A DNA stretch of 64,000 nucleotides, from NCBI RefSeq assembly GCF_004136575.1, contig NZ_NOIQ01000006.1:54249-118248 (forward strand). The letters are read 5' to 3'. This stretch comes from Rothia koreensis. GTDB taxonomy: Bacteria; Actinomycetota; Actinomycetes; Actinomycetales; Micrococcaceae. The number at the start of each line of letters is the position of its first letter. Positions within the stretch are counted from its first letter, which is position 1. Shown one piece after another: positions 54,701-63,973 of the stretch. The translations under genes were made by a program, and so were the position numbers. A model generated the notes under the pieces. The model had not been told where the DNA came from. It searched no databases and worked only from the letters and a program-made list of their open reading frames with translations.

Positions 54701-56425
54701 TCAGAGCTGGTCAGCGTCCTGCAGGAGCTCCTTCGCGTGGGCGCGTGCGGCCTCGGAATTCTCGTGCCCCGCGAGCATTCGGGCCAGCTCCACGGTTCGT
54801 TCTTCGACCGAGAGCACGTTGACCTGACTCACCGTTGAATCATCGGATTTCAGAACCAGCACGTGACGATCCGCATAGGCCGCGACCTGCGGCAAGTGCG
54901 TGACCACCAGGACCTGGACGTGCTTGGCCAAATGCGCGAGTCGTTTTCCGATCTCGACCGCGGCCTTGCCGCCCACGCCGGCGTCCACCTCGTCGAAAAT
55001 GAACGTGGGCACCGGGTCCACCTCCGCGAGGACGACTTCGAGAGCCAGCATGACGCGCGAGAGCTCGCCGCCCGAAGCGCCCTTCCCCAGGGGGCGGGGG
55101 GTCGCGTCCTGGTGGGGCGCGAGTTTGAAGGCGATGGTGTCCTTGCCGTCCGGCCCGAATTTCTCGGCCTCTTCGATCTCCACGACCAGCGATGCGTTGG
55201 GCATCGCCAAGGCTTTCAACTCGGTGGATACCGCCACGGCAAGTTTCTTCGCCGCAGCGCGTCGCAAGTCCATGAGTTCCAGCGACTGCTGGTTCATGTC
55301 CTGGCGGAGGGTCCGCAGTTTTTCCTCGAGAGCCTCGGAACGCGCGGGATCATCGCTGAGTTGGTCGAGTCTGGCCCTGTTGGTCTCGGCCCATTGCAGG
55401 ACCTCGGCGATATCGGCACCGTACTTCCGCGTGAGCTTCTTCAGCGCCGAGCGCCGGGCCTCGACCTCGCTCAGCCTCCCCGGGCCCTCGGCGTTGAGGT
55501 CCGAGAGGTAGCCGGAGAGCTCATCCCCGATGTCCGAGGCCTGGATCATCAGGTCACGGACCCTTTTGGCGAGTGCGGCGAGCGCGGGGTCCTCTTCCGC
55601 TTCCTGGGCGAGGGCTCTGTGCGCCGAATCCAGCAGCACGGACACGGTAACGGCTTCCAGGTCGGCGTCGTTCCCGCCCACGAGTGCGCCCTGGGCCGTC
55701 TGAGCAGCCCCGCGCAATTGCTCGAGGTTGGTCAGCCGCGCGGATTCGGCGTCGAGGGATTCCTCCTCCCCCGGTTGCGGCTTGACGGAGTCAATTTCCT
55801 TGAGCGCCTGGCCGAGGCTCTGAGCCTCGAAGGCTCGCGCTCTGGCGTTCTCCCTGACCTCACGGAGTTCTCGAGCCGCCGAACGGTATTCTTCGTAGTT
55901 CGCGCGGTATTTCTTGAGAGCGGTTGCCAGCTTGTTGCCTGCGTAGGAGTCCAACGCGCTGCGTTGCGCCTCGGCGGAGCGCAGACGGAGTTGGTCCGAC
56001 TGCCCGTGGACGGCCACGAGGGTCTCGCCGACGCGTGCCAGGACACCGATGGGGGCCGCGGCACCACCGATGGTCGCCCTGGACCGCCCCGAGGCGTTGA
56101 CGGTGCGCGAAAGGATCAGCTCGTGAGGGAGCTCGTCCGCGAGGTCGTCGCCTTCGATCGGGTGGGCTTCTCCCCCGGCGTCATCCGTCAGTTTCAGGGC
56201 AGCGTGATCATCCGGAAGGCGGACGACGGCCTGGGACAACGCCGACTTCGCGCCGGAACGCACCGCGGCGGCGTCGGACCTGGCGCCGAGGAGCATGCCC
56301 AGCGCGGTCACGACCATGGTTTTGCCCGCGCCGGTTTCGCCCGTCAGAACCGTCAGTCCCGGTCCCAGTGGGAGGGTCGCATCCGTGATGACGCCCAGGT
56401 CCCGGATGTGGATTTCTTCGATCAT
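54701..56425 (-). CDS. recN: DNA repair protein RecN
   Basis: A 574-aa SMC-like ATPase for double-strand break repair. The N-terminal [20 protein letters not shown] and Walker [21 protein letters not shown], long central coiled coils (about 160-370), and the C-terminal [20 protein letters not shown] signature with Walker [14 protein letters not shown]. The ATG at 56425 overlaps the nadK stop (ATGA). Confidence 0.96.
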   Translation of the reverse strand: MIEEIHIRDLGVITDATLPLGPGLTVLTGETGAGKTMVVTALGMLLGARSDAAAVRSGAKSALSQAVVRLPDDHAALKLTDDAGGEAHPIEGDDLADELPHELILSRTVNASGRSRATIGGAAAPIGVLARVGETLVAVHGQSDQLRLRSAEAQRSALDSYAGNKLATALKKYRANYEEYRSAARELREVRENARARAFEAQSLGQALKEIDSVKPQPGEEESLDAESARLTNLEQLRGAAQTAQGALVGGNDADLEAVTVSVLLDSAHRALAQEAEEDPALAALAKRVRDLMIQASDIGDELSGYLSDLNAEGPGRLSEVEARRSALKKLTRKYGADIAEVLQWAETNRARLDQLSDDPARSEALEEKLRTLRQDMNQQSLELMDLRRAAAKKLAVAVSTELKALAMPNASLVVEIEEAEKFGPDGKDTIAFKLAPHQDATPRPLGKGASGGELSRVMLALEVVLAEVDPVPTFIFDEVDAGVGGKAAVEIGKRLAHLAKHVQVLVVTHLPQVAAYADRHVLVLKSDDSTVSQVNVLSVEERTVELARMLAGHENSEAARAHAKELLQDADQL

Positions 56426-57366
56426 GAGTCCTGTATCTCCCCACGGTCGTTCTCGCCACGGTGTCGGCGTACGGGTCCTCTCCATCCGCGCGTCGGGAGG
56501 TCGAATTTCTTGACCAGCCGCTCGGAGAACGGGGCCGGGTGGATCCGGGCGAGCCGTACCGGCTTGTCCGAGCGCTTCACTTCGATGCGGGAGCCCGGGG
56601 GCAGCTCATTGGTCCGGCGCCCGTCACACCACAGGACCCCGTAATGTCCGTTGGCCGGGAGCACTTCCACGGCCATCGTCGAGGACGGAGCGGTCACCAT
56701 CGGGCGGGCGAAGAGCGCGTGGGCGCTCAGCGGGACCATGAGCATGGCCTCGACCTCCGGCCACACGATGGGGCCCCCTCCGGAGAAGGCGTACGCGGTG
56801 GATCCGGTGGGGCTGGCCAGCACCACCCCGTCGCAGCCGAACGTGCTCAGCGGCCGTCCGTCGACTTCGATCACGACCTCGATCATCTTTTCCCGGTTGC
56901 CCTTTTCGATGGACGCCTCGTTGAGAGCCCACGTGTGGGTCAGGATCTGGCCCTGGCACCACACGACGACGTCGATCGCCATGCGTTCCTCGACCGTGTA
57001 CGTCCGGTTGACGATGTGGTCCACCGTCTCGTCCAGATCGCTCCGCTCGGATTCCGCCAGAAATCCCACGTGGCCCAGGTTCACGCCGATCAGGGGAATA
57101 TCGGTGTGACGGATGATTTCGGCCGCCCGCAGGACGGACCCGTCACCGCCCAGGACGACGCCCAGTTCGATGTCGTCCAGAGCAACGTTTTCGTTGATCA
57201 CCTGCACGCCCACGGATTCGGCCTCGGTGCCCCGGAGTATCTCCAGGTCCCCTCGGCTCATGACCGGAATCAGCCCGGCCTCCCGGAGGCGCACGCACGC
57301 CTGGGCCGCCGCCGTGGTGGCTTCCGGGCGACCGGTGTGCGCGAACAAGAGGATCTTCCGACTCAT
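56422..57366 (-). CDS. nadK: NAD kinase
   Basis: A 314-aa kinase making NADP from NAD. The GGDGS motif is in GVVLGGDGSVLRAAEI, followed by GVNLGHVGFLAE, the NE-containing WALNEASIEKGNREKM, and SPTGSTAYAFSGGGPIVWPE. The ATG at 57366 has GGAAGG nine bases upstream; an in-frame TTG at 57393 contains that site and is rejected. A basic tail (PVRRHRGEN) ends the protein. Confidence 0.95.
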   Translation of the reverse strand: MSRKILLFAHTGRPEATTAAAQACVRLREAGLIPVMSRGDLEILRGTEAESVGVQVINENVALDDIELGVVLGGDGSVLRAAEIIRHTDIPLIGVNLGHVGFLAESERSDLDETVDHIVNRTYTVEERMAIDVVVWCQGQILTHTWALNEASIEKGNREKMIEVVIEVDGRPLSTFGCDGVVLASPTGSTAYAFSGGGPIVWPEVEAMLMVPLSAHALFARPMVTAPSSTMAVEVLPANGHYGVLWCDGRRTNELPPGSRIEVKRSDKPVRLARIHPAPFSERLVKKFDLPTRGWRGPVRRHRGENDRGEIQDS

Positions 57367-57447
57367 GTGCTGTGTGCCTTCCGATGGGAGCAAGTGTGGT
57401 TCCGACGCGGAATCCGTATTCCTACATTAGGCGACGAGACTGACACT

Positions 57448-58242
57448 TTAAGGCTTTCCGGATGCGGTGCCCGCCGGCGGCGCGTTGGACTCTTGCCCCG
57501 TCGGATCGGTGTCCGGCCTGCGAAGATGCAGGAAGTATTCGAGATTTCCGTCCTGGCCCGGCAGTCTCGAATCCTGGCCTGCCACGATCTGAAGACCATG
57601 GTCCTCGGCGGCAGCTCGGACCGCGTCGATGGCCGCGGCGCGGTCCTGCCTGTTTCGCACCACGCCGCCTTTGCCGAGCTTCGACCGACCGACCTCGAAC
57701 TGCGGCTTGACCATCAGGATCAGATCGCCGCCGGGGCGTGTGACATCGGCCAGGGGGCCGATCACCAGGGTCAGGGAGATGAAGGAGAGGTCCCCGACCG
57801 TCAGGTCCACCGGTCCGCCGATCGCCTCCGGAACGATGTTCCGAACGTTCAGTCCCTCGATGGACTCGACCCGCGGGTCGCGTTCGACCATCGGGCTCAG
57901 CTGTCCGTGCCCCACATCCACCGCGACGACGTGGCGGGCTCCTGCTTCCAGCAGGACCTGGGTGAATCCGCCCGTCGAGGCGCCCGCGTCAAGGCACCTG
58001 CGGTCGCGGACGACGACGTCCGGGAAGGCCCGGAGCGCCCCCGCGAGCTTGTGGCCGGCGCGGCTGACGTATTCGTGGTCGACCGACGGAGAGACCGTGA
58101 TCTCGTCCTCTGCGCCCACCTCGTGAGCGGCCTTGCGGATGGCCTTCCCGTTCACGGCGACCCGCCCATCGGCCACGAGTTTCGCGGCCAGTGTGCGCGA
58201 CGATGCGCTCCCGAGCTGCACCAGGTGCTTGTCCAGCCTCAC
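57448..58242 (-). CDS. tlyA: rRNA 2'-O-methyltransferase TlyA
   Basis: A 264-aa protein with an N-terminal S4 domain (MRLDKHLVQLGSASSRTLAA) and an FtsJ-like methyltransferase: CLDAGASTGGFTQVLLEAGA, VAVDVGHGQL, and VKPQFEVGRSKLGKGGVV. TlyA in actinobacteria methylates 16S C1409 and 23S C1920 and determines capreomycin sensitivity. The GTG start overlaps the preceding gene's stop (GTGA). Confidence 0.95.
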   Translation of the reverse strand: MRLDKHLVQLGSASSRTLAAKLVADGRVAVNGKAIRKAAHEVGAEDEITVSPSVDHEYVSRAGHKLAGALRAFPDVVVRDRRCLDAGASTGGFTQVLLEAGARHVVAVDVGHGQLSPMVERDPRVESIEGLNVRNIVPEAIGGPVDLTVGDLSFISLTLVIGPLADVTRPGGDLILMVKPQFEVGRSKLGKGGVVRNRQDRAAAIDAVRAAAEDHGLQIVAGQDSRLPGQDGNLEYFLHLRRPDTDPTGQESNAPPAGTASGKP

Positions 58243-58583
58243 TCGGTCCCGTCCGTGGTCTCCGGGTCGTCTCCCCCGGCCGAGGTCGGCCTGGCGATGC
58301 TGTCCACGAGCCCCTTCGGGAGGGCCGAGGGGTCCTGGTCCAGCAGGCGACGCAATTCCCCGTGCAGCCTGTCAAAGATTTCGGCGTGCTCGTCCACGGG
58401 CGATTCATCGAGCAGATCCAGAATCTCGTCGAGCGAGTCCGCGGTGCCCCGATGCGCGAAAGCGTCCAGAGCCGCAGCTCGTTGCTCGGCGCGGGCCGAC
58501 GCCGCTTCGGAGAGTTCTTCCGCGGTGTCGTTGACCCGTTCGGCGTCGTTCGCCTCGCCCGCCACGTTCTCTTCCTCGCTCAT
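58239..58583 (-). CDS. Conserved hypothetical acidic protein
   Basis: A 114-aa acidic, Ala/Glu/Asp-rich protein. The first ~45 aa look disordered; residues 45-100 look helical (SLDEILDLLDESPVDEHAEI, FDRLHGELRRLLDQ). No known domain is recognised. It overlaps both neighbours by four bases (ATGA from the HAD gene, GTGA into tlyA), so it belongs to the same transcript. Position between a HAD gene and tlyA is common in this group of bacteria. Confidence 0.75.
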   Translation of the reverse strand: MSEEENVAGEANDAERVNDTAEELSEAASARAEQRAAALDAFAHRGTADSLDEILDLLDESPVDEHAEIFDRLHGELRRLLDQDPSALPKGLVDSIARPTSAGGDDPETTDGTE

Positions 58584-59578
58584 GACCACACGACCTCCGG
58601 ACGGGTTTCTTCGTTCTCCCGGGGATGTGCGGCCCACCATGCGGCCATGGCCGTCCGCCAACCCAGGAGACTGTGGGTTCCCTCTCTCACCTGGGTGCGG
58701 ACGGTGGTCGCGTCGGCCTCCGCGCGGGCCGCACCGTCGATCTCGGCGACCGCGGCCCCCTCACCCCCACTGACCTCGGGGTGCCGGTATTCCTCGAACA
58801 GTTCCCTCAGATTGCCCACGACGTATGTGGGGCGCTCCTCGGTCCGTGCCTCGAGCACGTCGCTCATCGTCTGGACACCTGTCATGACGGCGATGCTGGG
58901 GAGGCCCGCCTGGTGTGCGCCGGAAATGTCCGTGTCCAGGCGGTCACCGACGACGACGGGGCGTTCGACGTCGAGCCTCTCGACGATCGTGGTGAAAATC
59001 GTGGCACCGGGCTTGCCCGCAACGAGTGGTTCCCGACGCGTGGCTGCGGACACCGCATGAACAAGAGTCCCGTTCCCGGGAGCAATCCCGCGCTCCTTGG
59101 GGATCGTCATGTCCGTGTTGGAGACGACCCACAGAACGTCCTTGTCGGCCAGCGCGTATGAGGCATCGGCAAGCTCCTGCCATCCCAGACCCGGATCGAA
59201 TCCTTGGAGAACGGCCTGAGGACCGTCCTCGAGTCCGACCACCACGAGCCCGGCCGACCTCGCGCAATCGGCCAGAGCCTCGGAACCGCAGATGCCCACC
59301 GACGCGCCGGATCCCAAATGGTCGACTGCGAGGCTGGCGGCCGCCTGGGCGGAGCTGACGACGTGGTGACCGTCGGTCGTCAGCCCCAGGGAGTTCAGAT
59401 GTTCCGCCACGGCATCGACCGAACGTGAGGCGTTGTTGGTCACGTAGGCGACCGCGATGCCGTCGGCGACCGCGCGGTTGAGTGATTCGACCGCGCCGTC
59501 GATCGGATCAGGTCCCGCGTAGACCACACCATCGAGGTCGGAGAGTATCGCGTCGAAAGAGGAAATCAGCGAACTCAT
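58580..59578 (-). CDS. HAD-IIA family hydrolase
   Basis: A 332-aa NagD-like phosphatase: motif I FDAILSDLDGVVYAG with both Asp, motif II YVTNNASRS, the lysine of VAGKPGATIFTTI, and motif III VVGDRLDTDISGAHQAG. The C-terminal ~50 aa carry an extra Trp-rich segment (AMAAWWAAHPREN). Substrate unknown; sugar phosphates or nucleotides are usual. The ATG at 59578 lies seven bases past the upstream gene stop. Confidence 0.9.
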   Translation of the reverse strand: MSSLISSFDAILSDLDGVVYAGPDPIDGAVESLNRAVADGIAVAYVTNNASRSVDAVAEHLNSLGLTTDGHHVVSSAQAAASLAVDHLGSGASVGICGSEALADCARSAGLVVVGLEDGPQAVLQGFDPGLGWQELADASYALADKDVLWVVSNTDMTIPKERGIAPGNGTLVHAVSAATRREPLVAGKPGATIFTTIVERLDVERPVVVGDRLDTDISGAHQAGLPSIAVMTGVQTMSDVLEARTEERPTYVVGNLRELFEEYRHPEVSGGEGAAVAEIDGAARAEADATTVRTQVREGTHSLLGWRTAMAAWWAAHPRENEETRPEVVWS

Positions 59579-59585
59579 GGACGGA

Positions 59586-60809
59586 TCAGTCGTCCTCTCC
59601 ACGGGTCTCCTGGACGGGTTGCGTCTCCGGATCGAGGCCCGTCTCGTCTCGTTCGACGACGTCGCCCTCCTCTTCCGCCTCCCGGGAAGCCTCCTCGACG
59701 GCCTCAGGGTCAGGGGTCGGTCCGCCGGCCGGGGCCAGCTCCTCATGGTCGGGAGAGGACAGCTCGTCCGTCGGACCCGAAGCGCCTGTCTCCTTCTGGT
59801 CGATCATGGCTTCGGTGAGATCGACGCCTTCTTCGTCGTCCGGAGCAGGGGCGGCGGGCTCTTCGTCCGGAAGGACCTCGATCTCGTAGATTTCCGGCTC
59901 CTCGAACTGCCCCTGGCCCAAGGCCGCTTCGGCGACGACGGCCAGGCGCGCCCACGAGGTTGCTTCCTTCGCGCGACCCATGTCCTCGAGAACGTCCGCG
60001 TAGGCGCTGAACAGGCGCGGGCTGTAGGAAAAGGCCTTGTTGCGGTTCAGCTCAGGGATCTCGAGCGCTGACTTGGCCTTCTCGAGGTCCCCCTGGTCCC
60101 GGTGGATTCCGGAGACGACCATGGCCAGCTCCGCCTTCTGGGAACCGGTCAGATCGGTCAGGCTCGGGTCCTGGGCCGTCTCGAGGGCCTTCTGCCCCCG
60201 TCCGAGGGCTCTCTCCGAGTCGACGATCAGCGCGATGTGCTCGTTGCTGCCGGTCATGCGGCGGTGGGTTCTGAGCTCCCGCAAGGCCGTGTCGAAGCGC
60301 TCGGCGACATAGGCCGCGATCGCGGCAGCTTCCCTCACGGCTGCGACTCGGCCCCCGCGACGCACCGCCGCCTGAGCGTGCTCAAGGGCGAATTCCGGGT
60401 CGACCTCGAGGTACTGGCTGGCCATCACGAGGTGTTTGCCGACGGCCTCCGCGTTGTCCTTCTCCAGGACACGCAGCTCGCGCAGGACCGATTTGTCCAG
60501 CTCCTTGCCGGTGACTTCTTCGTCGATTTCGGGTGCCTTGGGACGGGACTGACGGTATCCGGCCCTGGACGGCTTCTGCTCGCGGTGGTCCCGTTCGAAT
60601 CGGCCCTGAGGATCCTGGTCGCGACGCCGCGGGTCCCTGTCGGAGCTGCCGTACGGTTTGCGGTCGTTGAAGCGGCGCTCCCGATCGTTGCCGCGGCCGC
60701 CGTCCCTGTTCCGGTAGGCCTTGCCGCCCTTGCGATCGAAGGCACCCCGCTCCGACCCACGGTTCCGGTTTCCCCCGCGTTGCGAATCCCTGCGGTCGTC
60801 CTGAGCCAA
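59586..60809 (-). CDS. TPR-like protein with basic RG/RD-rich N-terminus
   Basis: A 407-aa protein starting with TTG at 60809, chosen because GAGGAG stands seven bases upstream. Residues 1-100 are Arg/Asp/Gly-rich low complexity (RDSQRGGNRNRGSERG), possibly RNA-binding. Residues about 110-315 are helical repeats resembling TPRs (AIAAYVAERFDTALRELRTH, FSAYADVLEDMGRAKEATSW). The last ~80 aa are acidic (EAVEEASREAEEEGDVVERD). No enzymatic motif. Conserved beside HAD-tlyA in actinobacteria; function unknown. Confidence 0.82.
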   Translation of the reverse strand: MAQDDRRDSQRGGNRNRGSERGAFDRKGGKAYRNRDGGRGNDRERRFNDRKPYGSSDRDPRRRDQDPQGRFERDHREQKPSRAGYRQSRPKAPEIDEEVTGKELDKSVLRELRVLEKDNAEAVGKHLVMASQYLEVDPEFALEHAQAAVRRGGRVAAVREAAAIAAYVAERFDTALRELRTHRRMTGSNEHIALIVDSERALGRGQKALETAQDPSLTDLTGSQKAELAMVVSGIHRDQGDLEKAKSALEIPELNRNKAFSYSPRLFSAYADVLEDMGRAKEATSWARLAVVAEAALGQGQFEEPEIYEIEVLPDEEPAAPAPDDEEGVDLTEAMIDQKETGASGPTDELSSPDHEELAPAGGPTPDPEAVEEASREAEEEGDVVERDETGLDPETQPVQETRGEDD

Positions 60810-60885
60810 ATTGGTTCTCCTCTGTCTGCGTTGTACGGGCGGCGTCGACGTCGGTCGACGCCGCCCGGTCCTGGGACAAAGTTTA

Positions 60886-60921
60886 CGCACCCCGGATGCC
60901 GTTCAGGGCATCCGGGGTGCG
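60886..60921 (-). terminator. Terminator after acyl-CoA dehydrogenase gene
   Basis: A perfect 15-bp stem (60886-60900 and 60907-60921) with a 6-nt loop, 30 nt past the stop of the acyl-CoA dehydrogenase gene on the minus strand; a short AT-rich AAACTTTG follows. Confidence 0.85.
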
Positions 60922-60951
60922 GACTTCGCGCATGACGTACGCCTCGGCGTC

Positions 60952-62154
60952 CTACCGGAAGGCGTTCTGCCCCGTGAGCTTCTGCCCAAGAATCAGCGTG
61001 TGCACCTCATCGGTACCTTCATACGTCCTGACCGACTCGAGGTTGTTGGCGTGCCGCAGTGGCGGGTAGTCACCGGTGATCCCGTTACCGCCCAACACGG
61101 TGCGCGCTTCGCGACAGATCTCGATCGCGGTCCGGGCGTTGTTCAGCTTCCCGACGGAGATCATGTGGTTCTCAATCGTGCCTTCGTCCTTGGCTCGTCC
61201 GATCCTCAGCGCCAGAAGCTGCCCCTTGTTGATCTCCAGGGACATGTCCACCAGCTTCTTCTGGGTCAACTGGTAGGAGCTCAGCGGCCGACCGAACTGT
61301 TCGCGCTCCTGCGCATAGTCCAAGGCGGCCTCCACGGAGTCACGGGCCGACCCCATGGCTCCCCAGATGATCCCGTACCTCGCTTCGGTCAGGCACGCGA
61401 ACGGTCCGCGCAATCCGGGGTTCTCCGGGAGGATCGCGTCGGCGGGCAGGCGCACGTTGTCGAAATCGATGGTGCACTGCAAGGACGCACGCATGGAAAG
61501 TTTCTGCTGAATGGGCTCCGCGGTGAAACCCGGTGTATCGGTGGGCACGATGAATCCGCGAACGACGTGACCGTCTTTCCCGTGACCGGGGGTACCCGAA
61601 TCCTCCGCAGGCACTTTGGCCCAGATCACGGCGACGCCGGCGATGCTGGCCAGACCGATCCAGCGTTTGTGGCCGTTGAGCACCCACTCGTCGCCCTCTT
61701 TGTGGGCGTTGGTCAGCATGGACGACGGGTCGGAGCCCGCGGTCGGCTCGGTGAGTCCGAAGCACCCGATGATCTCGCCCGAGGCCATCTTCGGCAGCCA
61801 CTTCTGTTTCTGTTCCTCGGAACCGTTCTTGTAGATCGCCGACATGGCCAGCGAGCCTTGGACGGAGACGACGGTGCGCAACCCTGCGTCGCCCGCCTCG
61901 AGCTCCTGCATCGCCAGACCGTATTCGACGGCAGATCGTCCCGCGCAGCCGTATCCGTTCAGGTGCATCCCGAACAGACCCAGTTCCGCCATCTCGGGCA
62001 AGAGCTCGGTGGGAAGTATCGCCTGATCGAACCATTCGGCGATATTGGGGCGGATCCTCCGGTCGACGAACTCGGCTACCCGGTCCCTGACGTCGAGCTC
62101 GGTGTCCGTGAACTGCGATTCGATGTTGAGCAAATCGGTGGGGTGTTTCGACAT
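60952..62154 (-). CDS. Acyl-CoA dehydrogenase, glutaryl-CoA dehydrogenase-like
   Basis: A 400-aa flavoenzyme: CFGLTEPTAGSDPSSMLTNA near the FAD site, RYGIIWGAMGSARDSVEAAL, GNGITGDYPPLRHANNLESV and the catalytic Glu in RTYEGTDEVHTLILG. These segments are those of glutaryl-CoA dehydrogenase, which makes crotonyl-CoA from glutaryl-CoA. The gene 12 nt upstream encodes a class III CoA-transferase, matching glutarate activation. Role inferred from family plus neighbour. Confidence 0.85.
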   Translation of the reverse strand: MSKHPTDLLNIESQFTDTELDVRDRVAEFVDRRIRPNIAEWFDQAILPTELLPEMAELGLFGMHLNGYGCAGRSAVEYGLAMQELEAGDAGLRTVVSVQGSLAMSAIYKNGSEEQKQKWLPKMASGEIIGCFGLTEPTAGSDPSSMLTNAHKEGDEWVLNGHKRWIGLASIAGVAVIWAKVPAEDSGTPGHGKDGHVVRGFIVPTDTPGFTAEPIQQKLSMRASLQCTIDFDNVRLPADAILPENPGLRGPFACLTEARYGIIWGAMGSARDSVEAALDYAQEREQFGRPLSSYQLTQKKLVDMSLEINKGQLLALRIGRAKDEGTIENHMISVGKLNNARTAIEICREARTVLGGNGITGDYPPLRHANNLESVRTYEGTDEVHTLILGQKLTGQNAFR

Positions 62155-62166
62155 GAGATGAATTCC

Positions 62167-63384
62167 TTACTCTGCTGTGGTCTGTTCGAAGGGGGATCCG
62201 GTGCCGTGGTCGGCGCGCTGCGCCAACCAGTCCAGGATCGCTTCGCGGTCCTGGTCAACGCCCGGGGGCCTCTTCGAGTAGGAAACCTGGGTGCGACTGA
62301 AGCCAATAGGATTCTTGATGCCGGGGACGGCGTCGTCGTCCGAACCTGCATACACCACAGGCTCGAGTCCGAGTTCATGGGCGAAGTCGACTCCGCCGGC
62401 GACGTCAAGAATCGGAGAGCACGGGAGCCCTGCTTCCCTCAACTGGCGGAACCATGCGTCGGAGCCACGACCTCGCAGAACGTCTTCGATGATCCCCCTC
62501 AGCTCGGACCGATGCCGATTGCGCTCGGGCATGGTCGAGAATTTCGGGTCCTCTGCGAGTTCCGGCCGTCCGAGCTCTCCTGCAAGCACGCGGAACTGGG
62601 CGTCGTTGCCGACACAAATGACGAGCTGCCCGTCGTTCGTATCGAACGGGCCGTAGGGAAAGAGGCTGGGGTGTTCGTTGCCCATCCTGTGGGGCACATT
62701 GCCCGCACCGACATAGCCTGATGTCTGGTTCGCCAGTCCGGACAGCGCCGAGGAGAGCAGATCGAGGGACAGATGCTGGCCCTGGCCGGAGGTTTCCCGC
62801 TCACGCAGGGCAGCCAAAATTCCGACGGCCGCGTGCAACCCTGTGACGACGTCGAAGAGCGCGACACCCATGCGCTGAGGAGGACCATCGGCTGACCCGG
62901 TCAGGTCCATCATGCCGGAGACAGCCTGTGCCAGCAGATCGTAGCCCGGCAGTGAGGCGCCGCCTTGGGTCCCGAAACCCGTGATGCTCGCATGGACGAG
63001 ACGGGGCCACCGTTGAGCCACAGATGCCTCGTCCAACCCGAATTTCTCGAGGCCGCCGGGCTTGTAGTTTTCGATGAAGACATCGGCGGTATCAATCAGC
63101 CTGTAGGCCGTTTGCAGGTCGTCCGGGTTCTTCATGTCCAGTTGGAGGCCATGCTTGCCACGGTTGACGCCGAGATAATATGTGCTTTCGCCGTCTCGCT
63201 GAGGGGGCTTCCACTGCCGGGTATCGTCCCCGGTTGGCCCTTCGACCTTGATGACCGTCGCTCCGAGGTCCGCCAACAGCATCGTGCAATACGGTCCCGC
63301 CAACACGCGGGAGAAATCCGCAACGACGATACCGGACAATGGTCCTCCGGAATCGCGATCGAGCGTGGTTCCCTGATCGGACAT
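62167..63384 (-). CDS. Class III CoA-transferase (CaiB/BaiF), SUGCT-like
   Basis: A 405-aa family III CoA-transferase: VVADFSRVLAGPYCTMLLAD, the catalytic Asp in SLPGYDLLAQAVSGMM, and GNEHPSLFPYGPFDTNDGQL. The mammalian relative SUGCT transfers CoA from succinyl-CoA to glutarate, and the pairing with a glutaryl-CoA-dehydrogenase-like gene fits that. The ATG at 63384 has AGGAGG six bases upstream; an ATG five codons earlier overlaps that site. The 292 nt up to 5S rRNA hold no other gene. Confidence 0.88.
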   Translation of the reverse strand: MSDQGTTLDRDSGGPLSGIVVADFSRVLAGPYCTMLLADLGATVIKVEGPTGDDTRQWKPPQRDGESTYYLGVNRGKHGLQLDMKNPDDLQTAYRLIDTADVFIENYKPGGLEKFGLDEASVAQRWPRLVHASITGFGTQGGASLPGYDLLAQAVSGMMDLTGSADGPPQRMGVALFDVVTGLHAAVGILAALRERETSGQGQHLSLDLLSSALSGLANQTSGYVGAGNVPHRMGNEHPSLFPYGPFDTNDGQLVICVGNDAQFRVLAGELGRPELAEDPKFSTMPERNRHRSELRGIIEDVLRGRGSDAWFRQLREAGLPCSPILDVAGGVDFAHELGLEPVVYAGSDDDAVPGIKNPIGFSRTQVSYSKRPPGVDQDREAILDWLAQRADHGTGSPFEQTTAE

Positions 63385-63602
63385 CCATAGCCTCCTCATC
63401 GAGATGTGCCAGGGACCACATAACCACCGGCGGGATGTGGATCACAAATCGCTGAGGGAAGGACGGGTCACAAAGGGAACACCGGCCTCGTGGCACGAAA
63501 AAGGGCCGCGCTTCCGGCAGCCGCCAGGAGCTCCAACCCGGCAACCGACAGAAACACGGCCCCAACAAAACTGGCGGTGCGCCCGCCCTTTTGTGGTTAA
63601 AC

Positions 63603-63668
63603 AAAAAAAGGGGGGAGTGAGCACACACACAAGGAGCAAAAACCCCTCGCACACGCACACACTCCCCC
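63603..63668 (-). terminator. Terminator of the rRNA operon
   Basis: On the minus strand GGGGGAGTG (63668-63660) pairs with CACTCCCCC (63619-63611), enclosing smaller GC hairpins, and is followed by seven Ts (63609-63603). It starts about ten bases past 5S rRNA. Confidence 0.85.
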
Positions 63669-63677
63669 AAAAAATAT

Positions 63678-63796
63678 TTTCGGCGGCGACCTACTCTCCC
63701 ACACACCTTCCGGGTGCAGTACCATCAGCGCTAAGAGCCTTAACTACCGGGTTCGGAATGAGACCGGGTGTACCCCTCTTGCCATAACCACCGAAA
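63678..63796 (-). rRNA. rrf: 5S ribosomal RNA
   Basis: About 119 nt on the minus strand; the ends TTTCGGTGGTTATGGC and GGTCGCCGCCGAAA pair as helix I, and the conserved CCGAACCCGG and GATGGTACTGC are present. The exact ends are uncertain by two or three bases. Confidence 0.93.
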
Positions 63797-63973
63797 AAAC
63801 CAACCACACACACCAACCCACACACGGGGTTGGCATGGTGAAAACCAATCAAACAACACACCCACAACAGGTCGTTGTTTCAAAACCATACAGTGAACAC
63901 GAACACACAACAATCATCTACAAACCCTCGCAGCAACCACCCAACACCCCACACGGGAGTGTTTTGTGTATAA
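63797..63973 (-). other. 23S-5S spacer
   Basis: On the plus strand a CA-rich (minus strand GT-rich) spacer with several short stems, for example CCAACCC-N7-GGGTTGG (63813-63833). It holds no tRNA; the stems are probable RNase processing structures. Confidence 0.7.

Noticed and set aside
56461..58773. 770-codon plus-strand frame opposite nadK and tlyA
   Set aside because: It spans three well-defined minus-strand genes and has no motif.
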